A stretch of DNA of 60,299 nucleotides from an uncultured Campylobacter sp. (GCF_938015785.1 NZ_CALLWC010000035.1:1-60299); one strand, 5' to 3'; numbered from the stretch's first letter, positions 34,992-44,655 are shown. Translations and numbers: made by a program. Notes: generated from the letters alone by a model not told the origin.

Positions 34992-34997
34992 TAAAAT
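34992..34997 (+). promoter_or_regulatory. -10 element of alaS
   Basis: TAAAAT in TTTAGCTAAAATGCGCC, 36 bases before the alaS start, with T/A-rich sequence upstream in place of a -35 box. Same layout as several other promoters here. Confidence 0.4.
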
Positions 34998-35032
34998 GCG
35001 CCTTTAAAATTTAACTTGAAATAGGACAAATC

Positions 35033-37576
35033 ATGGATATTAGAAGCGAATATTTAAATTTCTTTGCAAGCAAAGGGCATCAGATCATCCCTAGCGCGCC
35101 GCTGGTGCCAGATGATGACAGCTTGCTTTTTACAAATGCGGGCATGGTGCCCTTTAAAAGCATATTTACAGGAGCCGTACCGCGTCCGACGCCGCCTATC
35201 CGCACGAGCTGTCAGACCTGCATCCGCGCCGGCGGCAAACACAACGACCTAGACAACGTCGGATACACCGCGCGCCACCATACGTTTTTTGAGATGCTTG
35301 GAAATTTCAGCTTCGGCGAGTATTTCAAAGAGCAGGCGATCGCCTATGCGTGGGAGTTTATCACTGAAATTTTAAAGCTTCCCAAAGACAAACTCTACGT
35401 TACCGTGCACGAAAAGGACGACGAAGCGTTTGAGTTCTGGGCGCGCCACATAGCACAGGAGCGCATGTATCGCTTCGGCGATCACGATAACTTTTGGGCG
35501 ATGGGCGATACCGGACCGTGCGGGCCGTGCAGCGAAATTTTTTATGATCAGGGTGAGGAGCATTTTCACTCATCCGAGGATTATATGGGCGGCGACGGCG
35601 ACCGCTTTTTAGAGATTTGGAATTTAGTTTTCATGCAGTACGAGCGCAGCAAAGACGGCAAGCTTAGCCCGCTTCCAAAGCCTAGCATCGACACGGGCAT
35701 GGGCCTTGAGCGCGTCACGGCGATCAAAGAGGGCAAGTTTAGCAACTACGACAGCTCGCTTTTTATGCCGCTAATTGATGAGGTTGCAAAGCTTTGCGGC
35801 AAACCTTACGTTTATGAAAGCGGCGCGAGCTATCGCGTCATCGCCGATCATATCCGCTCGGTTACGTTTTTGCTAGCGCAGGGAACAAATTTTAATCGCG
35901 AGGGCAGGGGGTATGTTTTGCGTAGAATTCTGCGTCGCGCCGTTCGCCACGGCTATCTGCTCGGTATAAAAGAGCCCTTTATGTATCGCCTTGTGGATAA
36001 AGTATGCGAGCTGATGGGCGGGCACTATGCCTATCTGAATGAAAAAAAGCAAGTCGTAAAGGAGCAGATCAAACTCGAAGAGGAGCGGTTTTTCGCCACT
36101 TTGGCAAATGGCATCGAGCTTTTTAACGAGGAGCTTGCGCGCACTAAAGAAATTTTTAGCGGCGAGGTCGCGTTTAAACTATACGATACCTACGGCTTTC
36201 CGCTCGATCTGACCGCTGATATGCTGCGCGAGAAAAATTTGCGCGTGGATGAGGCTAAATTTGACGCGCTTATGAGCGAGCAAAGGCAGATAGCTAAAGC
36301 CGCATGGAAGGGCAGTGGCGATAAAAACGTCCGTGGCGATTTTAAGGCACTGCTAGAGAAATTTGGTGAGAATAAATTTAGCGGTTACGAAGAGCTTAGC
36401 CGCACAAGCAAGGTTTTAGCGCTGCTTAACGAGGATTTTGCGGAAGTGGATGAGCTCAAAGCTGGCGATATCGGCTGGGCGATGTTTGATATCACTCCGT
36501 TTTATGCACAAAGTGGCGGTCAGACGGGCGATAGCGGCGAAGTGGAGTCCATAGCCGATGTGTTTGATACGCAGAAATTTTATGGGCTAAATTTATCCCA
36601 CTTGCGCCTTAATCGTAACCTAAAAATTGGCGATATCGTCGGGCTCAAGGTTTCTGAGGAGCGTGAGCAGATTGCACGTCATCACAGCGCGACGCATCTT
36701 TTACACGCGGCGCTTCGTGCGGTACTAGGGGCTCATATAGCTCAAACAGGAAGCTTAGTCGAGGCAGATCGCTTAAGATTTGACTTCTCGCATCCTAAGG
36801 CGCTTAGCGACGAGGAGCTAGCTAAAATCGAGGAATTTGTAAATAATGCCGTTTGCAAGGGCTGTGCGGCAAAAACCGAGATTATGGATATAGATGACGC
36901 TAAAAATAGCGGCGCGATTGCGCTTTTTGGCGAAAAATATGGCTCAAAAGTGCGCGTTGTGAGCTTCGGAGAGATTAGCAAGGAGCTTTGCGGCGGAATT
37001 CACGTGCGCAATTTAAGCGAGATAGGGTCGTTTTTTATCGTCAAAGAAAGCGGTGTAAGTGCGGGCGTTAGGCGTATCGAGGCAGTTTGTTCGCGCGCTG
37101 CTTTAAATTTGGCGCTTCAAAATCGCGCTAAACTTGCTGAAATTTCTGCGGAGCTAAAAGGGATTGAGCCTCTCCGCGCGATTGAGAAATTAAAAGATGA
37201 GATCAGATCGCTAAAAGATCAGATCAAGCATGCAAGCAGTTCTCATGCACTGGCTTTTTTAAATGTCGGTGATACCAAACTTTGTGTAGCCTCAGTCGAA
37301 AGCGGTGATATAAAAACTATGATAGATGAGTTTAAAAATAGCCACGAAAAGGCGGCGATAATGCTGATGCAAGTAGGCACCGACGGCAAAATTTCAATCG
37401 CGGCAGGCGTTAAAAACGCGCCTATTAAAGCGGGCGAGTGGGTTAAGCTAGCAGCGCAAATTTTAGGCGGCGGTGGCGGTGGACGCGATGATTTTGCGAC
37501 CGCAGGCGGCAGGGACGTGCTAAAAATCGAAGAAGCGATCAAAGAGGCGATCTCTTACGCAAAAGGTAAAATTTGA
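35033..37576 (+). CDS. alaS: Alanyl-tRNA synthetase
   Basis: 847 aa. Catalytic domain: RSEYLNFFASKGHQIIPSAPL, LLFTNAGMVPFK, HTFFEMLGNFSFGEYFKEQA, DTGPCGPCSEIFYD, IDTGMGLERVTAI. tRNA-binding phrase RRILRRAVRHGYLLG. Editing domain: HHSATHLLHAALRAV and the metal-binding end FGEISKELCGGIHV. C-Ala domain end GGGGGGRDDFATAGG. It charges tRNA-Ala and clears mischarged Ser or Gly. The next gene starts at TTG within its last codons, a 4-base overlap. Confidence 0.97.
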   Translation: MDIRSEYLNFFASKGHQIIPSAPLVPDDDSLLFTNAGMVPFKSIFTGAVPRPTPPIRTSCQTCIRAGGKHNDLDNVGYTARHHTFFEMLGNFSFGEYFKEQAIAYAWEFITEILKLPKDKLYVTVHEKDDEAFEFWARHIAQERMYRFGDHDNFWAMGDTGPCGPCSEIFYDQGEEHFHSSEDYMGGDGDRFLEIWNLVFMQYERSKDGKLSPLPKPSIDTGMGLERVTAIKEGKFSNYDSSLFMPLIDEVAKLCGKPYVYESGASYRVIADHIRSVTFLLAQGTNFNREGRGYVLRRILRRAVRHGYLLGIKEPFMYRLVDKVCELMGGHYAYLNEKKQVVKEQIKLEEERFFATLANGIELFNEELARTKEIFSGEVAFKLYDTYGFPLDLTADMLREKNLRVDEAKFDALMSEQRQIAKAAWKGSGDKNVRGDFKALLEKFGENKFSGYEELSRTSKVLALLNEDFAEVDELKAGDIGWAMFDITPFYAQSGGQTGDSGEVESIADVFDTQKFYGLNLSHLRLNRNLKIGDIVGLKVSEEREQIARHHSATHLLHAALRAVLGAHIAQTGSLVEADRLRFDFSHPKALSDEELAKIEEFVNNAVCKGCAAKTEIMDIDDAKNSGAIALFGEKYGSKVRVVSFGEISKELCGGIHVRNLSEIGSFFIVKESGVSAGVRRIEAVCSRAALNLALQNRAKLAEISAELKGIEPLRAIEKLKDEIRSLKDQIKHASSSHALAFLNVGDTKLCVASVESGDIKTMIDEFKNSHEKAAIMLMQVGTDGKISIAAGVKNAPIKAGEWVKLAAQILGGGGGGRDDFATAGGRDVLKIEEAIKEAISYAKGKI

Positions 37577-38082
37577 ACGAAATCGATACCGGCTTCATCA
37601 AAGCCTCGCAAATTTTGCCGCTGATTCACATTTTAAGCGTGATTTTTTTGGTCTGCGCGCAGATCTGCGTATTTTTGATCGCGCGAATTTTTATGAATTT
37701 AAGCAGTAAAAGCCAAGCAGATGCGAAAGATGTAAAATTTGCAGAAATTTTGCGATATATGAAGCGCTATGAGCAGTTCTTTGCGCTATTTTTGGTGATC
37801 GTTTGCGTAAGTGGATTTTTTCTTGCGGATGGCGGAGGTTTTAAATTTTCAGATCCTATGGTAAAAGGCGCGATTGCGACGCTGTGGGCTGGCGCCGGCT
37901 TTATACTACTAAATTTTATCTACATGCATTATAAAATTTCATCTTTGAAGCGAGCTTTGGATGCGGGAGATGAGCTTGAGGCGAATGAGCATTTAATCAT
38001 CGTCGTTAAATATTTCATCCCGCTAAATATCGTAGTCACGCTGATTTGCGTTTATCTAGGCGTGACGGTGGGCGAGTTTTGA
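37573..38082 (+). CDS. Four-helix membrane protein (CopD/HemJ-like layout)
   Basis: 169 aa starting at TTG 37573, overlapping the alaS stop by 4 bases. Four hydrophobic helices are predicted: about 15-40, 68-87, 100-121 and 146-165. Helix 1 has PLIHILSVIFLVCAQI with a possible haem- or metal-ligating His18, and helix 3 ends ILLNFIYMHYKI with another His. The layout resembles CopD-like or DUF2269-type integral proteins, but this is only a pattern match. Tight coupling on both sides (maf begins in its stop codon) suggests one transcript from alaS to pbpA. Confidence 0.65.
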   Translation: MNEIDTGFIKASQILPLIHILSVIFLVCAQICVFLIARIFMNLSSKSQADAKDVKFAEILRYMKRYEQFFALFLVIVCVSGFFLADGGGFKFSDPMVKGAIATLWAGAGFILLNFIYMHYKISSLKRALDAGDELEANEHLIIVVKYFIPLNIVVTLICVYLGVTVGEF

Positions 38083-38627
38083 TGATCTATTTAGCTTCCA
38101 GTTCGCCTACTAGAGCACAAATTCTAAAGGATAACGGCGTAGAATTTACGCAAATTCCTTTTAATTTCGACGAAAGCGGCATTAGTAAGGACGATGCACG
38201 CACCTATGCTTACCGCGTTGTCTTGGCCAAGAAAACGCAGTTTTTTAAAATTTATAAAAATTATGATAGAGTGCTGTTTGCCGATAGCTCCGTGCTTGCT
38301 GGCGGCAAAATTTTAGGCAAGGCGCGGGATGAAGCGGACGCATTAAGAATGCTGCGAGCTCAAAGCGGTGCCAGCTGCGCCGTTTATACTGCGATGATTT
38401 TTTGTAGTAAGGCGCTAGAGCTTTCGGCGCTTAGCGTCGCAAGCTTTGAATTTGCAGAATTTAATGAAGCAGATTTAAAAGGCTATATCACTAGCGGCGA
38501 TTGGCGCGGCAAGGCGGGTGCGATGAGTATCGAAGGCTTTAACGAAAAATATATCAAAAGCTCGCGTGGGTCAAAATTTACGGCGATGGGGCTTGATCTG
38601 GAAATTTTAAAGAGGTTTGTATGGTAA
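38082..38627 (+). CDS. maf: Maf-family nucleotide pyrophosphatase
   Basis: 181 aa from ATG 38082 (TGATG with the gene before); the longer frame from 38046 is not needed since MIYLASSSPTRAQILKDNG is the family N-terminus. Also present: FADSSVLAGGKILGKARDEADALRML, and GAMSIEGFNEKYIKSSRGS near the end. Maf proteins hydrolyse non-standard or modified nucleoside triphosphates and affect septum formation in some bacteria. The family usually has D-T-V where this reads DSSV, a mild change. Overlaps pbpA by 7 bases. Confidence 0.9.
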   Translation: MIYLASSSPTRAQILKDNGVEFTQIPFNFDESGISKDDARTYAYRVVLAKKTQFFKIYKNYDRVLFADSSVLAGGKILGKARDEADALRMLRAQSGASCAVYTAMIFCSKALELSALSVASFEFAEFNEADLKGYITSGDWRGKAGAMSIEGFNEKYIKSSRGSKFTAMGLDLEILKRFVW

Positions 38628-40531
38628 GAGTTTTATTTAGTTTTATTACGGTTTGCGCGTTTGCTGCAGGCGGGATTTTTTTGTATTTTTACTCGCAAAT
38701 CCGCTTGGAATCGGACTCGATCATCGATTATCATCCCGAGCTTACGACTAAAATTTATGACCGCAACGGCAATTTGATAGCCAATGTTTTTAATGAACAA
38801 AATAGAATTTACGTAAAATTCGACGAGATCCCAGGTCGCGTGATCGAGGCGCTTGTAGCTATCGAGGATACGGCGTTTTTCGAACACGGCGGCGTGAATG
38901 TCGAGGCGATTTTTAGGGCGATTATTAAGGACGTCAAAGCGATGAAATTCGTCGAAGGGGCTTCCACGATTACGCAGCAGATCACGCGAAATTTAGTTCT
39001 TTCGAGCGAAAAGAAGCTTGATCGCAAGATCAAAGAAGCGATCCTATCGCTTAAGATAGAAAACGCCCTAAGCAAGGAACAAATTCTAGAGCGTTACTTT
39101 AACGAGGTGTATTTTGGGCACGGATATTACGGCATTCGCACGGCGGCTTTAGGATATTTCAAAAAGGATTTGCAAGATTTGAGCCTTAAAGAGATTGCGA
39201 TTTTAGTGGGCTTGCCGAAAGCTCCTAGCAGCTTTGATCCTACTAAGCACCTGGATTTGTCGCTTTCGCGCGCCAATAACGTGATTTATAGGATGCATGA
39301 GCTCGGCTGGATAAATAAGACCGAATATGAGCTTGCGATGAACGAGCAGCCTACGATCTACAACGAAACGCTCACGCAAAACGTAGCGCCGTATGCCGTA
39401 GATGAGATCATAAAAGAAGCCGAAAAAATTCTACCGGACGTCCGCACGGGCGGATACCGCATAGATACGAGCCTTGATCTAAAGGCGCAAGCGATGGCGC
39501 AAGAGGCATTAGTTTTCGGCTACAATGAAATTTTAAAGCGCAACAAAGACGCCAATGCAAGCAACGTAAACGGCGCTATGGTCGTCACGCATCCGCAAAA
39601 CGGCGAAATTTTAGCCTTAGTAGGTGGCGTGGATTACGCGAAATCAAATTTCAATCGCGCCAGCCAATCCCAGCGCCAAACCGGCTCCAGCTTCAAGCCT
39701 TTCGTCTATCAAATCGCCCTTGATATGGGCTACTCGACGATGACCGAAGTTCCCGATATAGCTAGAGAATTCGACGATGGCAGCGATAAAACGTGGAAGC
39801 CTAAAAATTACGACAAGACTTACAGCGGCTATATCACGATCAAAGAAGCTTTAACACGCTCGCGCAACCTTGCCTCGATCAATCTGATGCAATCTATGGG
39901 CGTTGATCGCGCGGTAAAAAAGCTGGGCGAGTTCGGCTTTAAGAACGTCCCGCCAGCCCTGTCGGTGGCTATCGGCAGCTACGGAATTTCGCCGCTTGAA
40001 TACTCCACGATGTATTCGATGTTTCCGGGGCTTGGGATTACTGCAAAATCAAAATTTATCGTTTCGATTACCGATAAGGACGGCAAAACTCGCTTTATAG
40101 AGCCTGAGCGCCGTCGCGTGTTACGCCCTGAACAGGCATATCTGATGACTACGCTACTAAAAAATATCGTGCAGCGCGGCACCGGTACTCGCGCGCGCGT
40201 GCAGGGCATCGACATAGCGGGCAAAACAGGCACCTCAAACGATAGCATAGACGCGTGGTTTTGCGGCTTTACGCCCGATTTGCAGATCATCATCTGGTAC
40301 GGCAACGACGATTATAAACCGATGCGAAAGGTCGAGGGCGGCGGACGTACCGCAGCACCGGTGTTTGCAAAATTTTTAGATGCCTATTTAAAAGAATATC
40401 CGCAAACCAAGCGCAACTTCACCGTCCCGGACGGCGTTTTTAGCCGCCAATACAACGGCAAAGACGAGTATTACACTAAAATTTCGCCGCTTCCTAAACC
40501 TCGCGAAAGTAGCAGCGACGGATCATTTTAA
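38621..40531 (+). CDS. pbpA: Class A penicillin-binding protein 1A
   Basis: 636 aa, bifunctional. One N-terminal membrane helix; glycosyltransferase domain with catalytic Glu in VAIEDTAFFEHGGVNVEAIFRA and FVEGASTITQQITRNLVLSSEKKLDRKIKEA; then transpeptidase domain with SxxK in QTGSSFKPFVYQ (about 356), SRN in TRSRNLASINLM and KTG in IAGKTGTSNDSID (about 534). It builds and cross-links peptidoglycan strands in the periplasm. Same maf-pbpA order as recalled for C. jejuni. Downstream an A+T-rich accessory segment begins. Confidence 0.95.
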   Translation: MVRVLFSFITVCAFAAGGIFLYFYSQIRLESDSIIDYHPELTTKIYDRNGNLIANVFNEQNRIYVKFDEIPGRVIEALVAIEDTAFFEHGGVNVEAIFRAIIKDVKAMKFVEGASTITQQITRNLVLSSEKKLDRKIKEAILSLKIENALSKEQILERYFNEVYFGHGYYGIRTAALGYFKKDLQDLSLKEIAILVGLPKAPSSFDPTKHLDLSLSRANNVIYRMHELGWINKTEYELAMNEQPTIYNETLTQNVAPYAVDEIIKEAEKILPDVRTGGYRIDTSLDLKAQAMAQEALVFGYNEILKRNKDANASNVNGAMVVTHPQNGEILALVGGVDYAKSNFNRASQSQRQTGSSFKPFVYQIALDMGYSTMTEVPDIAREFDDGSDKTWKPKNYDKTYSGYITIKEALTRSRNLASINLMQSMGVDRAVKKLGEFGFKNVPPALSVAIGSYGISPLEYSTMYSMFPGLGITAKSKFIVSITDKDGKTRFIEPERRRVLRPEQAYLMTTLLKNIVQRGTGTRARVQGIDIAGKTGTSNDSIDAWFCGFTPDLQIIIWYGNDDYKPMRKVEGGGRTAAPVFAKFLDAYLKEYPQTKRNFTVPDGVFSRQYNGKDEYYTKISPLPKPRESSSDGSF

Positions 40532-40676
40532 ATTTGGAGCAAATCCAAATTTTAATCCGTTTTCGGAAGCCCTTACATAGATTGCGTTTATTAAGCACAA
40601 TATAAATATGCTAATTTATAGTTTGTATAAGGTTGTAGGCGCTAAAATGCGTAATCATTTTATTTAGGGGTCAAGA

Positions 40677-41123
40677 TTGCAGGATTTAGAATTCGAAAGT
40701 AAAAAGATAAGAATAGAAAATACTCGTGTAAAATTCGGCAAATTTTTTACGAAATTATGTTTTATATATTTTTTATATTCTCTTAGCGCCTTTATAATTC
40801 CTAAAAATATTTTAGATATTTCTCCTGCGTGCTTGAATTTCGTAAATTTTATGAAAAGCTATTTTCCAAATATCGAAATTATCGGCAATATTAGCCCATA
40901 CACCCAACTTTCTGAATTTTACGTTAGTATTATGTGGATATATGGGATTATTATTTTTGCGGTTTCTAGCTTATATTCATTGGTTTATTATATTTACTTT
41001 TGCAGATATGATGATGATTTTATCTTGCTTTCAAAAAAGAAGCGGGAAAACGACTGCCCGTTTTTGTTGCTTCCGTTTATGTTTGGTCTTGGTATTTTTA
41101 TGTTTGAGGTTTATTATACCTGA
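40677..41123 (+). CDS. Small membrane protein, A+T-rich
   Basis: 148 aa, TTG start 40677 with AGGGG six bases upstream. Three hydrophobic segments: about 27-42, 86-108 and 128-145. Phe, Ile and Tyr make up a large share, and composition is much richer in A+T than pbpA before it. A charged loop (KKKRENDC) precedes the last helix. No family recognised. It is the first of several A+T-rich frames up to norZ, likely one acquired island. Confidence 0.5.
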   Translation: MQDLEFESKKIRIENTRVKFGKFFTKLCFIYFLYSLSAFIIPKNILDISPACLNFVNFMKSYFPNIEIIGNISPYTQLSEFYVSIMWIYGIIIFAVSSLYSLVYYIYFCRYDDDFILLSKKKRENDCPFLLLPFMFGLGIFMFEVYYT

Positions 41124-41165
41124 TATTTTGCAAGCAGCGGTATAAGCATAAGAACAAGCCATTTT

Positions 41166-41327
41166 ATGCCGGAATTTCAAAGTAGATTTTCAATTTTTGG
41201 ATATATCTTTTTCTTTCAATCCGGTTTTTCTCTTTCTGGTTCCGTAATATTAATGTCTACATTCGAATTTATTTACAAAATATATTTCTATTTAAAAGGA
41301 GTGAAAGATGCAGAGCAAAGTCAATGA
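41166..41327 (+). CDS. Possible 53-aa membrane peptide
   Basis: ATG 41166 opens MPEFQSRFSIFGYIFFFQSG..., a hydrophobic peptide ending in KDAEQSQ. The first residues resemble MEFQSYKSEM of the broken gene at 41369, so it may be a truncated copy of the same family. The upstream ribosome site is poor. Overlapping its end, a 13-codon frame (41308-41349) has a perfect AAAAGGAGTGAAAG site, perhaps the start of a deleted gene. Confidence 0.3.
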   Translation: MPEFQSRFSIFGYIFFFQSGFSLSGSVILMSTFEFIYKIYFYLKGVKDAEQSQ

Positions 41328-41368
41328 AAAGAGCGGTGTATTGAATTAAAAATTTGGAGTATTATCGT

Positions 41369-42008
41369 ATGGAATTTCAAAGTTATAAATCGGAAATGCC
41401 GCTTTTTATGATCAAAGATTATTGGACTAAAATCAGCACAGAATGTTATTTAATATTAGCTGTATTTTTAGTTATATTTTTCTGCAGAGGAAGTGCTTGG
41501 TCAATTTTTAGGAGCCGTTACTTTTTTGGTGGGAATTTTATTTATTAATAAACATAGATTTTTAAATTTCTATTCCGATAGAATAGAATATAATTCTTTA
41601 TGCAAAAATTATAACGATGTATATTCGGTACATAAAAGTGTAAAGGCTTCTAATTTTGATAAAATCGCTATTTATAAATTTTCTGGACTCGTGATTGAAG
41701 ACGCGTGCAAATACAATGCCAATATAACTAGGTTTAAAAAATTTCTCTTGCTAATTTTATCGTACGCTCTACATCCGATAAATCTTCTTTGCTTCGGTGT
41801 ACTTAAAATTTTAAGAAGAATAGATAGCATAAATTTAAATGTTCTAATTTTATTAGATAGTACTCATAGTAATTATTTTGCCATTCCGTTAACTATGTTA
41901 AGTGAGTATGAACGAGTAAATTTGAAAAAGTATTTAAAAGACAAACTAAATCTAGATCTTGATAATATCGAGGTAAGGGATAGATTTATAGATATAAATT
42001 TTATATAA
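41369..42008 (+). pseudogene. Two-helix membrane protein gene, frameshifted in a T5 run
   Basis: Frame 1 from ATG 41369 (MEFQSYKSEMPLFMIKDYW...ECYLILAVFLVIFF) runs out at 41548. Frame 2 reads through as FSAEEVLGQFLGAVTFLVG and continues as a good protein to 42008 (DKLNLDLDNIEVRDRFIDIN). Dropping one T from the TTTTT near 41479-41484 joins both into about 212 aa: two membrane helices, then a soluble domain beginning HRFLNFYSDRIEYN that resembles a bacterial PH-like fold. The second frame has no proper ribosome site of its own. Sequencing error, slippage or true decay cannot be separated here. Confidence 0.5.
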
Positions 42009-42120
42009 AATTTTCTAAAACCCTTTATTTCAGTATATTTAATAAATTCCAGCTTAAGCAGATAAATTTTATCTTTTTATTGACGAACCTCAATGCTTAT
42101 CGAAATTTAAATAGGTAAAA

Positions 42121-42150
42121 TTCACTCCTAATTTCAGTTAAAGGAGTGAA
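42121..42150 (+). promoter_or_regulatory. Hairpin masking the norZ ribosome-binding site
   Basis: TTCACTCCT (42121-42129) and AGGAGTGAA (42142-42150) are perfect inverted repeats around a 12-base loop. The right arm is itself the Shine-Dalgarno sequence; the ATG follows at 42152. In mRNA the hairpin would hide the ribosome site, and in DNA the inverted repeat could be an operator. Confidence 0.55.
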
Positions 42151-42151
42151 A

Positions 42152-44389
42152 ATGGGAGAATTTAAGAAGCTCTGGATGGCGCTCGTAGTGGTGCTCATCG
42201 TGGGCTTTAGTTTCTTGGGTTTTTACGGCGGCGAGGTGTATAGGCAGTCTCCGCCGGTGGTAAAATTTACCGATGCTAGCGGCAACGAGCTAATCAGCAC
42301 CGAGCGCATTTACCGCGGACAGGAGGCCTGGCAGAGCATCGGCGGTATGCAGGTGGGCTCGATCTGGGGTCACGGCGCGTATCAGGCGCCTGATTGGAGC
42401 GCGGATTGGCTGCATAAAGAGCTGGTTGCGTTTATGGATATCAAGGCGCAGGAGCGCTTCGGAGCGAAATTTGACGCTTTGAGCGACGAGCAAAAGGCGC
42501 AGATCAAGGCGCTTACCAAGGCCGAGTACCGCACCAATACCGTAAAAGACGGCACCGTTAAGCTAAGCGATGATCGCTTAAAGGCTATGGCGGTCGTAAA
42601 AGACGAGTACATGGGCGTTTTCGGAAACGATCCGCGCTTTAAAAAGCTTCGCGAGGATTACGCGATGAAGGAAAACACGCTCGCAAACGAGCAACACCGT
42701 GCCGAGCTCGTGGATTTCATCTTTTGGACTGCGTGGGCGGTTTCTACGGATCGTCCAAGCGGAGAGGCGACCTATACCAATAACTGGCCGCACGAGCCGC
42801 TAATAGACAATGTCCCTACCACGGAAAACGTCGTTTGGACAATCGCAAGCCTCGTTATTTTGCTTACCGGCATCGGTCTTCTGGTGTGGTTTGGAAATTT
42901 CTACGGCAAAAAGGACGAGGATTTCGAGGCTCCTGCGAAGCTAAACGCCGATCCGATCGCCGCTTTAGCGCTTACGCCGTCGCAAAAGGCGCTCGGTAAG
43001 TACCTTTTCGTAGCGATTGCGTTGTTTGCATTTCAGGCCTTCATCGGCGGCTTTGTTGCGCACTACACGATCGAGGGTCAGTCCTTTTTCGGGCTTGATA
43101 TTTCGCAATATATCCCTTACTCGCTAGCGCGCACCTGGCACGTGCAGGCGTCCATTTTCTGGATCGCTACGGGCTTTTTGGCGGCTGGATTGTTTCTAGC
43201 TCCGATAATCAACGGCGGCAAGGATCCAAAATTTCAAAAGCTCGGCGTGGACGTGCTTTTCTACGCGCTTCTTTTCTTAGTCGTCGGCAGCTTCGCCGGC
43301 GAATACATGGCGATTGCGGGCAAGATGGATCCAAGTAGCAGCTTCTGGATCGGACATCAAGGATACGAGTATTTAGACCTCGGTAGAATTTGGCAGCTGA
43401 TACTGTTTGTGGGCCTTGTGATCTGGATGGTGCTCGTGCTGCGCGGCTTTATCGCAGGCTTTAGAGCCGAGGGCGATAAGAATTTATTGGCGATCTTTAC
43501 CGCTTCGGTCATCGCCGTGGGGCTTTTTTACGGCGCGGGACTATTTTACGGACAACGCTCGCCGATCCCTGTGATGGAGTATTGGCGCTGGTGGGTCGTG
43601 CACCTTTGGGTAGAGGGATTTTTCGAGGTTTTCGCGACGGCGTCTTTGGCGTTCGTATTCGCGTCCTTGGGCCTCGTAAGCAAGAAATTTGCCACCTACA
43701 CCTCGATTGCTAGCGCGTCGATTTTCCTAATTGGCGGAATTCCTGGCACCTTCCACCACCTCTATTTTGCGGGCACCACTACGCCGATAATGGCTGTGGG
43801 TGCAAGCTTCTCGGCGCTTGAGGTCGTGCCTTTGGTACTTTTGGGCTCGGAGGCGTTTCATTATTACAAGCTTCAATTCGCGCAGGATTGGGCCAAGCGT
43901 TTAAAATGGCCGCTTTACTGCTTCATCGCCGTAGCGTTTTGGAATATGCTAGGCGCGGGCGTTTTCGGCTTTTTGATCAACCCGCCGCTTGCGCTATTTT
44001 ATATCCAGGGCTTAAACACCACCGCGGTGCACGCCCATACGGCGCTATTTGGTGTATACGGCTTTTTGGCTCTTGGCTTCGTGTGGCTCGTGGCGCTGTA
44101 TATTTACAAAGACAAAAGCTTCGACGATACGCTGATGAAGATCGGCTTTTGGGCACTTAATGCGGGTCTGCTTCTAATGGTGCTGATTTCGCTTCTTCCA
44201 GTTGGAATTTTGCAGGCGTTTGCGGCGATCGACGTGGGTATGTGGTACGCAAGAAGCGCGGAGTTTTTGCAAAAAGATAGCCTCTATGGGCTCCGCTGGG
44301 CGCGCATCATCGGCGATACGATCTTTTTGGTTGGAAGCGTGTGCTTCTTGCTTCAAATCGTGCGAATGATATTCTCACGCGCTAAATAG
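42152..44389 (+). CDS. norZ: Quinol-dependent nitric oxide reductase (qNOR)
   Basis: 745 aa from ATG 42152, spaced five bases from AGGAG; the GTG at 42146 lies inside the ribosome site. An N-terminal helix and soluble extension (VKFTDASGNELIS ... GQEAWQSIGGMQVGSIWGHGAYQAPDWSADWLHKE) mark the single-subunit quinol form. About twelve further helices carry haem- and iron-site phrases: ARTWHVQASIFWIA, VEGFFEVFATASLAF, PGTFHHLYFAGTTTPI and VHAHTALFGVYGFLALG. It reduces two NO to N2O using menaquinol at the inner membrane, either detoxifying NO or ending a nitrite-reduction chain. No nitrite reductase is nearby. Preceded by a hairpin over its ribosome site. Confidence 0.93.
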   Translation: MGEFKKLWMALVVVLIVGFSFLGFYGGEVYRQSPPVVKFTDASGNELISTERIYRGQEAWQSIGGMQVGSIWGHGAYQAPDWSADWLHKELVAFMDIKAQERFGAKFDALSDEQKAQIKALTKAEYRTNTVKDGTVKLSDDRLKAMAVVKDEYMGVFGNDPRFKKLREDYAMKENTLANEQHRAELVDFIFWTAWAVSTDRPSGEATYTNNWPHEPLIDNVPTTENVVWTIASLVILLTGIGLLVWFGNFYGKKDEDFEAPAKLNADPIAALALTPSQKALGKYLFVAIALFAFQAFIGGFVAHYTIEGQSFFGLDISQYIPYSLARTWHVQASIFWIATGFLAAGLFLAPIINGGKDPKFQKLGVDVLFYALLFLVVGSFAGEYMAIAGKMDPSSSFWIGHQGYEYLDLGRIWQLILFVGLVIWMVLVLRGFIAGFRAEGDKNLLAIFTASVIAVGLFYGAGLFYGQRSPIPVMEYWRWWVVHLWVEGFFEVFATASLAFVFASLGLVSKKFATYTSIASASIFLIGGIPGTFHHLYFAGTTTPIMAVGASFSALEVVPLVLLGSEAFHYYKLQFAQDWAKRLKWPLYCFIAVAFWNMLGAGVFGFLINPPLALFYIQGLNTTAVHAHTALFGVYGFLALGFVWLVALYIYKDKSFDDTLMKIGFWALNAGLLLMVLISLLPVGILQAFAAIDVGMWYARSAEFLQKDSLYGLRWARIIGDTIFLVGSVCFLLQIVRMIFSRAK

Positions 44390-44418
44390 AGCTTTTGTGA
44401 GCTTTAATTACTCGCTTT

Positions 44419-44454
44419 GCCTCGCAGGAATTTTATGTTCTTGCGAGGCTTTTT
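44419..44454 (+). terminator. Rho-independent terminator of norZ
   Basis: GCCTCGCAGG pairs with CTTGCGAGGC (one G-T pair) around an 11-base A+T loop, followed directly by a run of T. Confidence 0.75.
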
Positions 44455-44649
44455 AAATTTAACGCACTTTGCGCATGCCCCATTCGCGCAAGTTTTTGCG
44501 TGGATATTTTTACTCAAATTCCACTCGCGCAGGCTTTTGTCGCGGAAGATATCCGTGCGAGCTTTAAGCTTAGCCGCAAATCGCGCTAAATCTTTAAAAT
44601 TTTAAAATTTTATCCTCTTAAATTTACCCGAGCCAAATTTTAAATTTGC

Positions 44650-44655
44650 TACAAT
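44650..44655 (+). promoter_or_regulatory. -10 element of the yqeY-like gene
   Basis: TACAAT in TTTGCTACAATTACCGCC, 34 bases before the start codon, in the same position and context as the alaS box. Confidence 0.4.
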
